Source: Mesostigma viride
Lineage: Eukaryota; Streptophyta; Mesostigmatophyceae; Mesostigmatales; Mesostigmataceae
DNA length: 64,000 nucleotides
Direction of reading: 5' to 3'
Assembly (NCBI GenBank): GCA_009746045.1
Contig: RPFO01001163.1
Location: 1 to 64,000 of the forward strand
The notes under the pieces were generated by a model. The model did no database searches. It saw nothing but the letters and a program-made list of their open reading frames with translations, and had not been told where the DNA came from. This document shows, piece after piece, positions 14,101 through 26,100 of this stretch. The translations under genes and the position numbers were made by a program. Position 1 is the stretch's first letter; each line of letters begins with the position of its first letter.

Positions 14101-17100
14101 TAATATCCTATGATCTCCCATTTTTTCTTTTGTGCCCCACAACTTTGTCTATCTGATACTTCAAAGAATTCCATGGCCGCCGATCAGCAGCTACATACAT
14201 CCTTCCGCCAGAAACCCTCCCCTCATCTCCTCCCCTCCCTCCCTGGACCCCCTACCTCCTTCAGCACATTTTCGATGTGATAGTTGTACACATGCAGTTG
14301 ATTAAAGGCGTGTGGACACTTCTCTGGCTTCCAAATGCATGACTGGCTTTTTCCCACTCTTGTCTCGCGTCACCAACATGCCTAGGATTTCGACTGTCTT
14401 CCTACGGCTCCCCAACCCACCTGTGGGAGAACTCCCCCCTCCCTTGTGATCTTCATGGGAGGTGAAATAGAGCAGCACACTTTACAGCATGCGGGCTCTC
14501 GTCAGCATTGAAATTACCGGTGATACGCTCCGCAGAAAGCTTTCCTCCACGCATGCCTGCCGATTGCTGATTTGCTTGCTGCAACCCGCCTGCTGGAGCT
14601 ACTACAGGGAGCCAAGGTGATAAGACACCAGTACTGACGCACAACTTTGACAACTGGGTTTGGATGTGCCACTCCCCTCCTGCATGCAAAGTTGCTGATG
14701 AGCCCCCCTCCTGCAGAAGCTGAGCCAATATACCTGTGACATGGACAAACACAATCTTCTTTGCCTACCTTACATTTCCATCATCTCACAATTACTATGG
14801 AGGATATTAAGGAGTTATGCTTCGTGCCGTAAGCCAAAATGTTAAGTTTACTTAAGTTCAACGCGCTCCGGCCACTCCCCCCGCCCCCCATACTAAGATA
14901 AGCTTGCTGCGTCCTCCCCCTGCTGCAGCTATTACAATGCGTCCAACGCAGGTTCCGCCCCCCACCCCACATACTAAGCGGCATCGCACTTTTCCCACCT
15001 GCTGCTTCCCCCGCTTGCATCTTTCCCCCCTGCTTCTCCCCCCCCTGCGGCTCATCCAACCACCGCACCCCCCAGGCGAACCTGGACACGGAGCTGATGA
15101 TCCACGACGAGGAGCTGCGCACGGCGCTGGAGGACGCGCGGTCGCAGCTGGTGCTGGAGAAGGAGCGCACAATCGAGGCGCGGTCGCAGCGGCGCTACTT
15201 CCGCAACCTGCACGAGGCCAGCACGGAGCAGCTGCGCGAGATGGAGGCACGCATCGCAGCACTGGACAAGGAGATGGCCACGCTGGTGCAGACCAACAAG
15301 AACCTGGAGAAGCGGTGAGGGGGGGGGGGGGTAGATGATGGCCGCGCTGGAGCAGGCCAACAAGAATCTGGAGAAGCGGTGAGGGGGGGGGGGGTAGATG
15401 ATGGCCGCGCTGGAGCAGGCCAACAAGAATCTGGAGAAGCAGTGAGGGGGGGGGGGGAGATGATGGCCGCGCTGGAGCAGGCCAACAGGAATCTGGAGAA
15501 GCGGTGAGGGGGGGGGGGGTAGATGATGGCCGCGCTGGTGCAGACCAACAAGAATCTGGAGAAGCGGTGAGGGGGGGGGGGGGTAGATGATGGCCGCGCT
15601 GGTGCAGACCAACAAGAATCTGGAGAAGCGGTGAGGGGGGGGGGGGGGTAGATGATGGCCGCGCTGGTGCAGACCAACAAGAACCTGGAGAAGCGGTGAG
15701 GGGGGGTGGGGGGTAGATGATGGCCGCGCTGGTGCAGACCAACAAGAACCTGGAGAAGCGGTGAGGGGCGGGGTAGATGATGGCCGCGCTGGTGCAGACC
15801 AACAAGAATCTGGAGAAGCGGTAAGGGGGGGGGGGGGGATAGATGATGGCCGCGCTGGTGCAGACCAACAAGAACCTGGAGAAGCGGTGAGGGGGGGGGG
15901 GTAGATGATGGCCGCGCTGGAGCAGGCCAACAGGAATCTGGAGAAGCGGTGAGGGGGGGGGGGGGGGGTAGATGATGGCCGCGCTGGTGCAGGCCAACAA
16001 GAATCTGGAGAAGCGGTGAGGGGGGCTGGGTGGGGTAGACGATGGCCGCGCTGGAGCAGGCCAACAAGAATCTGGAGAAGCGGTGAGGGGGGGGGGGGGT
16101 AGATGATGGCCGCGCTGGTGCAGACCAACAAGAATCTGGAGAAGCGGTGAGGGGTGGGGGTGGGGGGAAGATGATGGCCGCGCTGGAGCAGGACAACAAG
16201 AATCTAGAGAAGCGGTAAGGGGGGGGGGGTAGATGATGGCCGCGCTGGTGCAGACCAACAAGAATCTGGAGAAGCGGTGAGGGGGGGTGGGGTAGATGAT
16301 GGCCGCGCTGGAGCAGGCCAACCAGAACCTGGAGAAGCGGTGAGGGGGGGGGGGGTAGATGATGGCCGCGCTGGTGCAGACCAACAAGAATCTGGAGAAG
16401 CGGTGAGGGGGGGGGGGGGTAGATGATGGCCGCGCTGGTGCAGACCAACAAGAACCTGGAGAAGCGGTGAGGGGGGGGGGGGGGGTAGATGATGGCCGCG
16501 CTGGTGCAGACCAACAAGAACCTGGAGAAGCGGTGAGGGGGGGGGGGTAGATGATGGCCGCGCTGGTGCAGACCAACAAGAATCTGGAGAAGCGGTGAGG
16601 GGGGGGGGGGGGATAGATGATGGCCGCGCTGGTGCAGACCAACAAGAATGTAGAGAAGCGGTGAGGGGGGGGGGGTAGATGATGGCCGCGCTGGAGCAGG
16701 ACAACAAGAACCTTGAGAAGCGGTGAGGGGGTGGGGGGGGTAGATGATGGCCGCGCTGGTGCAGACCAACAAGAACCTGGAGAAGCGGTGAGGGGGGGGG
16801 GGGGGGTAGATGATGGCCGCGCTGGTGCAGACCAACAAGAACCTGGAGAAGCGGTGAGGGGGGGGGGGTAGATGATGGCCGCGCTGGTGCAGACCAACAA
16901 GAATCTGGAGAAGCGGTGAGGGGGGGGGGGGGATAGATGATGGCCGCGCTGGTGCAGACCAACAAGAATGTAGAGAAGCGGTGAGGGGGGGGGGGTAGAT
17001 GATGGCCGCGCTGGAGCAGGACAACAAGAACCTTGAGAAGCGGTGAGGGGGGTGGGGGGGTAGATGATGGCCGCGCTGGTGCAGACCAACAAGAATCTGG

Positions 17101-20100
17101 AGAAGCAGTGAGGGGGGGGGGGGTAGATGATGGCCGCGCTGGAGCAGGCCAACAAGAATCTGGAGAAGCGGTGAGGGGGGGGGGGCGTAGATGATGGCCG
17201 CGCTGGTGCAGACCAACAAGAATCTGGAGAAGCGGTGAGGGGGGGGGGGGGGTAGATGATGGCCGCGCTGGAGCAGGACAACAAGAACCTTGAGAAGCGG
17301 TGAGGGGGGGGGGGTAGATGATGGCCGCGCTGGTGCAGACCAACAAGAATCTGGAGAAGCGGTGAGGGGGGGGGGGTAGATGATGGCCGCGCTGGAGCAG
17401 GCCAACAAGAATCTGGAGAAGCGGTGAGGGGGGGGGGGCGTAGATGATGGCCGCGCTGGTGCAGGCCAACAAGAATCTGGAGAAGCGGTGAGGGGGTGGG
17501 GGTAGATGATGGCCGCGCTGGTGCAGACCAACAAGAACCTGGAGAAGCGGTGAGGGGGGGGGGGGTAGATGATGGCCGCGCTGGTGCAGACCAACAAGAA
17601 TCTGGAGAAGCGGTGAGCGGGAGTGGGGGGTAGATGATGGTTGCGCTGGAGCAGGCCAACAAGAATCTGGAGAAGCAGTGAGGGGGGGGGGGTAGATGAT
17701 GGCCGCGCTGGTGCAGACCAACAAGAATCTGGAGAAGCGGTGAGGGGGGGGGGGAATAGATGATGGCCGCGCTGGTGCAGGACAACAAGAATCTGGAGAA
17801 GCTGTGAGGGTGGGTGGGTGGGGTAGATGATGGCCGCGCTGGAGCAGGCCAACAAGAATCTGGAGAAGCGGTGAGGGGGGGGGGGCGTAGATGATGGCCG
17901 CGCTGGTGCAGGCCAACAAGAATCTGGAGAAGCGGAGAGGGGGGGGGGGGTAGATGATGGCCGCGCTGGTGCAGACCAACAAGAATCTGGAGAAGCGGTG
18001 AGGGGGGGGGGGTAGATGATGGCCGCGCTGGTGCAGACCAACAAGAATCTGGAGAAGCGGTGAGCGGGGTGGGGGGGTAGATGATGGCCGCGCTGGAGCA
18101 GGCCAACAAGAACCTGGAGAAGCAGTGAGGGGGGGGGGTAGATGATGGCCGCGCTGGTGCAGACCAACAAGAATCTGGAGAAGCGGTGAGGGGGGCGGGG
18201 GATAGATGATGGCCGCGCTGGTGCAGGACAACAAGAATCTGGAGAAGCTGTGAGGGTGGGTGGGTGGGGTAGATGATGGCCGCGCTGGTGCAGACCAACA
18301 AGAATCTGGAGAAGCGGTGAGGGGGGGGGGGGGGTAGATGATGGCCGCGCTGGAGCAGGCCAACAAGAATCTGGAGAAGCGGTGAGGGGGGGGGGGATAG
18401 ATGATGGCCGCGCTGGAGCAGGACAACAAGAACCTTGAGAAGCGGTGAGGGGGGGGGGGTGTAGATGATGGCCGCGCTGGTGCAGACCAACCAGAACCTG
18501 GAGAAGCGGTGAGCGGGGGGGGGGAATAGATGATGGCCGCGCTGGAGCAGGCCAACAGGAATCTGGAGAAGCGGTGAGGGGGGTGGGGGGTAGATGATGG
18601 CCGCGCTGGTGCAGGCCAACAAGAATCTGGAGAAGCGGTGAGGGGGGGTGGTGGGGTAGATGATGGCCGCGCTGGAGCAGGCCAACAAGAATCTGGAGAA
18701 GCGGTGAGGGGGGGGGGGTAGATGATGGCCGCGCTGGTGCAGGCCAACAAGAACCTGGAGAAGCGGTGAGGGGGGTGGGGGGTAGATGATGGCCGCGCTG
18801 GTGCAGACCAACAAGAATCTGGAGAAGCGGTGAGGGGGGGGGGGGGTAGATGATGGCCGCGCTGGTGCAGGCCAACAAGAACCTGGAGAAGCGGTGAGGG
18901 GGGGGGGCGGGTAGATGATGGCCGCGCTGGTGCAGACCAACAAGAACCTGGAGAAGCGGTGAGGGGAGGGGGGGTTAGATGATGGCCGCGCTGGAGCAGG
19001 CCAACAAGAACCTGGAGAAGCGGTGAGGGGGGTGGGGGTAGATGATGGCCGCGCTGGAGCAGGCCAACAAGAATCTGGAGAAGCGGTGAGGGGGGGGGGG
19101 GGGGTAGATGATGGCCGCGCTGGTGCAGGCCAACAAGAATCTGGAGAAGCGGTGAGGGGGGGGGGGTAGATGATGGCCGCGCTGGTGCAGACCAACAAGA
19201 ACCTGGAGAAGCGGTGAAGGGGGGGGGGGTAGATGATGGCCGCGCTGGTGCAGACCATCAGGAATCTAGAGAAGCGGTGAGGGGATGGGGGGTAGATGAT
19301 GGCCGCGCTGGTGCAGACCAACAAGAATCTGGAGAAGCGGTGAGGGGGATGGGGGGAATAGATGATGGCCGCGCTGGAGCAGGCCAACAGGAATCTGGAG
19401 AAGCGGTGAGCGGGCGGGGGGGTAGATGATGGCCGCGCTGGTGCAGACCAACAAGAATCTAGAGAAGCGGTGAGGGGGGGGGGGGTAGATGATGGCCGCG
19501 CTGGTGCAGACCAACAAGAATCTGGAGAAGCGGTGAGGGGGGGTGGGGAATAGATGATGGCCGCGCTGGTGCAGGCCAACAAGAATCTGGAGAAGCGGTG
19601 AGGGGGGGGGGGTAGATGATGGCCGCGCTGGTGCAGGCCAACAAGAACCTGGAGAAGCGGTGAGGTGGGAAAGGTGGACATGTGCGAAAGTGATGGGACG
19701 GGAGGGGACGGGACGGGCGGGGCGGGGTGGGACGGGACGGGGCGGGAGGGGAGGGAGGGGAGGGGAGGGAGGGAGGGGAGGGGAGGGGAGGGGTCGGGAG
19801 GGGAGGGAGGGAGGGAGGGGAGGGAGGGGAGGGGAGGGGAGGGAGGGGAGGGAGGGGTCGGGAGGGGAGGGGACGGGACGGGACGGACGGGACGGACGGG
19901 CGGGACGGGCGGGTGGGGCGGGGAGGGGAGGGGAGGGCGGGGCGGGGCGGGGCGGGCGGGGCGGGCGGGGGCGGGCGGGGCGGGGCGGGGCGGGCGGGCG
20001 GGCGGGGCGGGCGGGGCGGGGCGGGCGGGGCGGGCGGCGGGGGCGGGGCGGACAGGGCGGGGCGGGGGGAGGGGAGGGGAGGGGAGGGGAGGGGAGGGAG

Positions 20101-23100
20101 GGGAGGGAGGGGAGGGGAGGGGAGGGAGGGGAGGGGAGGGAGGGAGGGAGGGACGGGGCGGGGCGGGGCGGGGCGGGGCGGGGCGGGGCGGGGCGGGGCG
20201 GGGCGGGACGGGGAGGGGAGAGAACGAGGGGGGGGGGGGGGGGGAGGAAGGAAGGGGGTGAGAAGCACCGGGTGGGAGAGGAGATAAGGGGAGGTGAGTA
20301 AAGCGATTTGGCCAAAATGCCAAGAGTTGTTAGCTGCACCAAAAGGCCGAATTCTTTTTTTAATTCCGTTTGTTGCCCTGTGATTGTATTGCGGGCCAGC
20401 TTAGCATTTCACCAGTGAAACCCATGCATTTTGCCACTGCCATCCTGCCTCAAACTTACACCCGCATTCCTGCCCCCCATCTCTGCCCCTGCCCCCTCCT
20501 TCCATTTTGTAGTTCTAGCCTGGTATTTTGTAATTTTTTATGGCCTTCTTTGCGAAAGCTCTCCTCACCAAGGCAAGTAGCTGTTCTGGTATTCTGTGTG
20601 GCATGGTTTAATGTTCATAGAGTTTGCTTCCGTGGTACTTAATAGTAAGTTTTCATTACACCCAGTTAGCCAACATTATGGTGGCACACCAGCGAAGGGG
20701 TCTTGAGCCAGGTGGTCACCATGGTTATCACGAACAACACAACTGATGTGTGATTCTATACTAGCATGATGATAAGTATGGTTACATAGCTGTAAGACTT
20801 CTTCAACGCAAACATTGGTAACTATATTGATATATTTGCACTACCCAGCATGATAGGATTCGCAGATCCAGGAAAAAGTTTTAATGGCCAGCAGGTTATT
20901 GTCAACCGCTTAGCTAATCAAGACGTCACAAGCTAATGAATATCTGCGGACTATGACCTGGATTACTGAGATCCTTAAACCGTTGTTTGGTTCATACGAC
21001 GTGAACTGTACAGCAACAATTCAATGTGTCTCCTTTAGTCCTCTTCCTTTGACGTCCAAGGAGATCGATGCATTGGAACTCCCAAACATAGTTTGTTGAT
21101 TCTGGCATAAGAACACTCATCATTTACAATCCTTGAAGTCTACTGTTCTTCCGATGGCATGGATGCACTGGAACCCTTGGTTGCACCGTGGTTCGCGCGT
21201 GACAGCATCGCGGACGAGGCGGCCAACCAGAAGCAGCGCGAGAAGCTCATGTTCGAGAAGGACAAGCGGCTGCAGCAGATGCAGAAGCAGCTGGAGGAGG
21301 AGGAGGCGTTTAGCCGCGTGCGCGACATGAAGATCAGCCTGCTGCAGGACGAGCAGGCGCCTGTTCTCGCGCGCACAGTGGACCAGCAGGAGCGCATCGT
21401 GGTGCTGGAAAAGTGGCAGGCCGAGAACCTGGCCAAGGAGCAGAAGGCGGCCGATCGCATCAAGGCGCTCACGATCAAGGTGGGCACGATGCTATGTAAG
21501 GGCTTTGTTGTTTGCAAGGGCGGGTGCCCCGCATGCCTTTGATGCTTGCAAGGGCGGGTGCGCCGCACGGCAGATGATGTTTTTCTGACACCGCAATAGC
21601 CCGACCTGCGGTAGGATATACGCCTAGTCAAGAGTGCAAGGAGCAATCACCAGGAGCAGAAGGAAGGTGACCTTGTGTCTGGTGCTGTCTCTCTCTTTTC
21701 GAGTTGTCCTTATCATGCACTCTTATTCACAGTTTTCCCCTCACAATGCCCCGCCCCTCCCTGGCACCCGCTGATGATCAATGTCAAGTCCACCTTGCCC
21801 CTACGGACTCTGGCCACCCTTGAACTGCCTGGCGTTTTCACCGTTTCCCGTCCTGTTTGTTCTGGTGCCACGCCACGCTGGCACCTCTCGCCCTCGTGCA
21901 GCTCCAAATGCGTGACCAGGAGGTCCAGAAGGCGCAGATGAAGGCATATGACGCCACGCGCAAGCTGTCGCTGTTTGCCACCGAGCTCAGCCGGCTAGTG
22001 CAGGAGGCGCACCCAGACGCGTGGAAGCCCGGCATCCTGGCGATATACCAGAAGTTCCGCGACGTCACATCCGCGTGCGTCCCTAAGTTAGAAGTTCTAC
22101 TTCTAATGACCGGCTTTACGATACTGTAGTCCTTGGAGGCAGTACGACGGAGAGAGCAGCCCTTACAGTACCTGGCCTGGCCTGGCGCGCGGTTACCGTT
22201 GGGTTTGTATGCAACAGCAGTCTTTCATGTGTTTGGTATGTCATTGGAACTCGGGTGCCTAGCGTGTGTGGCTCTAAATAATGTTTTGAGAAAGGCCCAT
22301 CCCACAGGGTTGTGCATGCTCTGTGCGATTTCGCTTAGTCCAGAAGCTGGCTATTGCGCGTCTTGGCTGAGCCACTCACTGTTGACTGACCAGCATACCA
22401 GCAAGGTTTGAATGCCTGGCAATATAAAGTCAGGGCAAACCAGACGATAGTTAAAGGAGCCAGGGGAAGGGGGGGCGGAAGTGATGGGGTGGAGATGTTA
22501 GGAGGGTTCTCTCTGGTACAATTCGCTGGTGTACTTTGTACCAAGTGGCGGTCGCATCGTAGTCTCTCTGGCAGTCCGTGCATTTTGCGTTCTATGGGGC
22601 CGTCCCGGGATCGCCGCATTTGGCAGCCTGCGTGTTTGGTGTGGGTGCCTAGCTAACATGTGTCTGGAGTAATGAAATATTCTGCGCGCTGTAGCTTGGC
22701 GGTCTGTCTGCTGGGGCAAGTACAGCATGCTGCCCTTTGGGCTCGACAGATCCTCCCGGTCTGTGTATGCTGGAATGGCGACTCTGTAGCAGCCGTGGTG
22801 GGGTTGCGGTGGACAGGGAGAAAGGTACTAAGGGTGGCTGCTACGATTATCGTTGCTTTAGGTCATGGAAGTTAGTGCTGAGCCTGCCATATGAATAGCT
22901 GTTGGGTCATTTAGTTACTACCCAGTGGCGCTATATCGTTGAGCTGCACTAGAAATGCACCTGTTACTCGTCATCGGTTTTTTTCTTATATCGCCTTGTC
23001 TTGTATTATAATAAAGGTTTGTTCTCATACCGACAAGACTGTTTCACGTTTCCTTTAATCTGGCCCCTTGGGCTGGTCAGCGAGGACATGGACACGGGCG

Positions 23101-26100
23101 ACCGCGAGGAGGGCGTGCGCCAGCGGCTCGCGTTGGAGCAGTACATTGCTGTTCTGAAGAAGAGCGTGGCCAAGCGGGAGCAGAAGGTGAGTCGCCGTAC
23201 CTTCATTTTTCGGTGGCAATAGGAGTTCTGTATACCTATTTTTCATACAGCATCCATAACCCCTGCCCCGTACACTGTGCAAACTACATCCTAATTTCTA
23301 CGCTCTATGCCATGGCATCTACCACGCCCTGCATGCCACTGCTGCATGGCTGGACCTAGGTAAATCGGCTGGCATGGTTTACTGTTTCTCTTGGCCCTTT
23401 GCAGGGCTTGGCAGCCCTGGCCTGAGCATGTCCTGGCCCAGTCTGTACGGTTACCTGTGTGGCCTTTCTATCCAAGAAATTTTGTAGTAGGTAACGTGTC
23501 ACATGTAGACATGTAGGCTTATTGGCTCTGCTGAAGTGGCCCCGAACGGTAAGGCCAGCTAGTGTCCAGCCGCTGCCTGTCCTGGGATGGCCAGGTTCCT
23601 TGTTTCTGGCACAAGCCTCAAGGCTCCACGCGTAGTTTGCCCAGCTTGTTGGCAGAAGATGGTATGAGAATGCGGTTCCCACTCGTGCCTCCTTTGATGC
23701 ATGGATATGAAGCTCGCGTTGTCGTCCTTTTCAACTTGCCACGGATGGAACGGCAAGCGTGCTCCTCTTATGATGTGCCCTTTGTGTGCTCAGTCCTGGG
23801 CTCCTGGCCCTGGGTCATTTGCTGGCACCGCGTTCGGCACGGCCGTGATTTCACGAGGGTTACCCCTACATACATGTGTGTGGCAGCAGGACAACGAATG
23901 TGCAGAGTCCTAGCAGGATACTGCAGCGTGATAGATGACACAAATACCCGCAGGTATCGTAGAACTGCTGCTAGTATTGTGAGAATAAGTGCAGTGTGGA
24001 AGCCCATCTTGACATGCTTTTTATGTCCGTACACATGGACAGTCATTACCGCGTTAGGTTTCGATCGGCGCCTAAAATTCGGCGTCGCAACTTAACGCGG
24101 TAACGCAACTTAAGGCGGTAACCGGGAAGTCTGCGCGCCAGTGGAGCTGGCGTATATTTTGCCGCCTAAATGTCACACAGCGGGTCCAAACTGGCGAAAG
24201 GAGGTCTCCTGCGCGGCCAAAAATGGCCTGGCACCTACAAATCGAGTCATGATCGGGTTAAGTTGCGATGGCACCCATGCTCAAGTTGCAATCGCCACCC
24301 AAACGTCGGCGTCGCAACTTCACGTGGTAACACAACCTATTATCACGCATTTCAATGCGGTCATAACTGTAGTATAGGTGCTGAAGCTAAGGTCCATTGG
24401 AGTGCCTTCCTGCCAGAGAAACAAGTTTATTACAGTATGTGTGTACAGTTGAGCCTAGCCACACCCTCAAAATCACTGTACAAGTCATTGTCAAGTTAGG
24501 CCAGTTCACCATGCTGGGGCCCAGCACATGCCCCCTTGGTCCAATCTTGTCCCCAACAGCAGGGAGGGTGAGTGGGTGGGAGCTGCAAAAAGGCCTCCCT
24601 ACGTTCACCACACCACTCTTAAGTATGTGTGAAAGTGAAAAACAAAGCGCATGCTTTCAAGGCGCCGCGTCCCCCTTAGAAGGGCGGCCATGGTTGACAG
24701 TAGGCACTAGTACCGGCGCAACGCTGGTCCTCTCCTACTCTAGTCCTATGTAACACAAACATCTCACATGGTGTAGGTGACGTACGGTAGAGCTACGCTA
24801 GACAGGCGGCAGATCGGCCGCCTTTGAGCCCGCCGCAACATAACTAGAAATTGAGCAGATAGCTCAAAAAATAGGTGCTGAAGCTAAGGTCCCTTGGAGT
24901 GCCTTCCTACCAGAGAAACAAGTTTATTACAATTAGTGTGTGCAGGCTTTAAAGTTGAGCCTAGCCACACCCTCAAACTCATTGTACAAGTCATTGTCAA
25001 GTTAGGCCAGTTCACCATGCTGGGGCCCAGCACGTGCCCCCTGGTCCAATCTTGTCCCACACCTCCCTCTCTGGCCGTTTCCAGCCCTAGTGGTAGGAAC
25101 ACAACCACTTGGAATGCTTGGCTCTTGTTGGCATGATGATGCCCCCCTTCCCGCCCCCGTGTGGCCGCTACGGTTTCCTGGCGGACGCAGGGCGGAGCCA
25201 TATGCGTTCCCCCGATTCAAGGGGCGCATCCCAGTGCTGCCACGTTAGGACTTATGCCACCTGGGAACGTCTCCAGCTCACCCAACCACCAGCATCAGCC
25301 CACCGGCAAAGCCGCTGGGATTCCCCGAGGGTAGAGCCACTGCCACAAGCTCTATGTCCTCCCCATTGTGATGATGATGGTGGCTCCGGACCTCCTAGCG
25401 CCAAGGGCTCACCATCACCATGGTGTCACGAGCCTTGTGGTATACACGCTGCCGCAGCCGAGTCGAGCTTTATGGTATATATGATGCATTTTTGTAAGAA
25501 CAACCCCAACCTCACTGCCGGGTTCCATGCACACCACCCCTCGTGGGGGGCGGTGGAAAACGGCAAAGGCAAAGCGGAGCCCGCCGCCCTTGGGCGGGTT
25601 CAGCGGAGCAGAAATTTTCGCGGGCTTGCCAGGCCGTATGTGATTTTTCAAGGAATTTATAAATGTGCAAGGCCTACCCAGGGTTTTCCGCAGCTTCCCA
25701 CCTCTCCCTTATCGCCGAAGGCAGAAGGGGCCTGCTCGCCGAAGCACCGAGAGGGTACGGGCGCCTGCGCCCTCCCCGTGCCGACAGCACCCCCCCAACC
25801 CACAGCAGCCGCTGCCATTGGTGCACCCCTTTCTCTGCCTCTGGTTGTTGTGGACCCCACTCTGTCTGAAGAACGCCCTGCCTCCATCGTGCACGCCGCT
25901 ACGGGGAAGAAATCCATGGCGGACACTATACTCGAGGGCAAAAATTGCGCTTCCTTCAGAGATCGTCACCTGGCGCTGTCCGTTCGCAAGGCTCTCCGCC
26001 AAAATCCGCCTTCTGTAAATCTCCTTCCCTCTTTCCTGACTTTCGAAATCAAAGCCACTACGCGCTCCCAACTGGAGCCCGGTCGGCGCACCCCAGCGCC

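Noticed and set aside
19660-20301. Overlapping Gly/Arg-rich open frames
   Set aside because: All lie in a G-rich low-complexity tract and are open in several frames at once.
14858-20323. Antisense open frame of about 1820 codons, with others of 1227 and 848 codons, Pro/Ser-rich
   Set aside because: The minisatellite unit has no stop in any antisense frame and unit lengths vary, so frames slip between the three without selection. The real gene is on the plus strand.
24040-24369. MITE with definite target duplication
   Set aside because: Ends are only imperfectly inverted and the flanks CACATGGA and TAGTATAG do not match, so it is kept only as a possibility.
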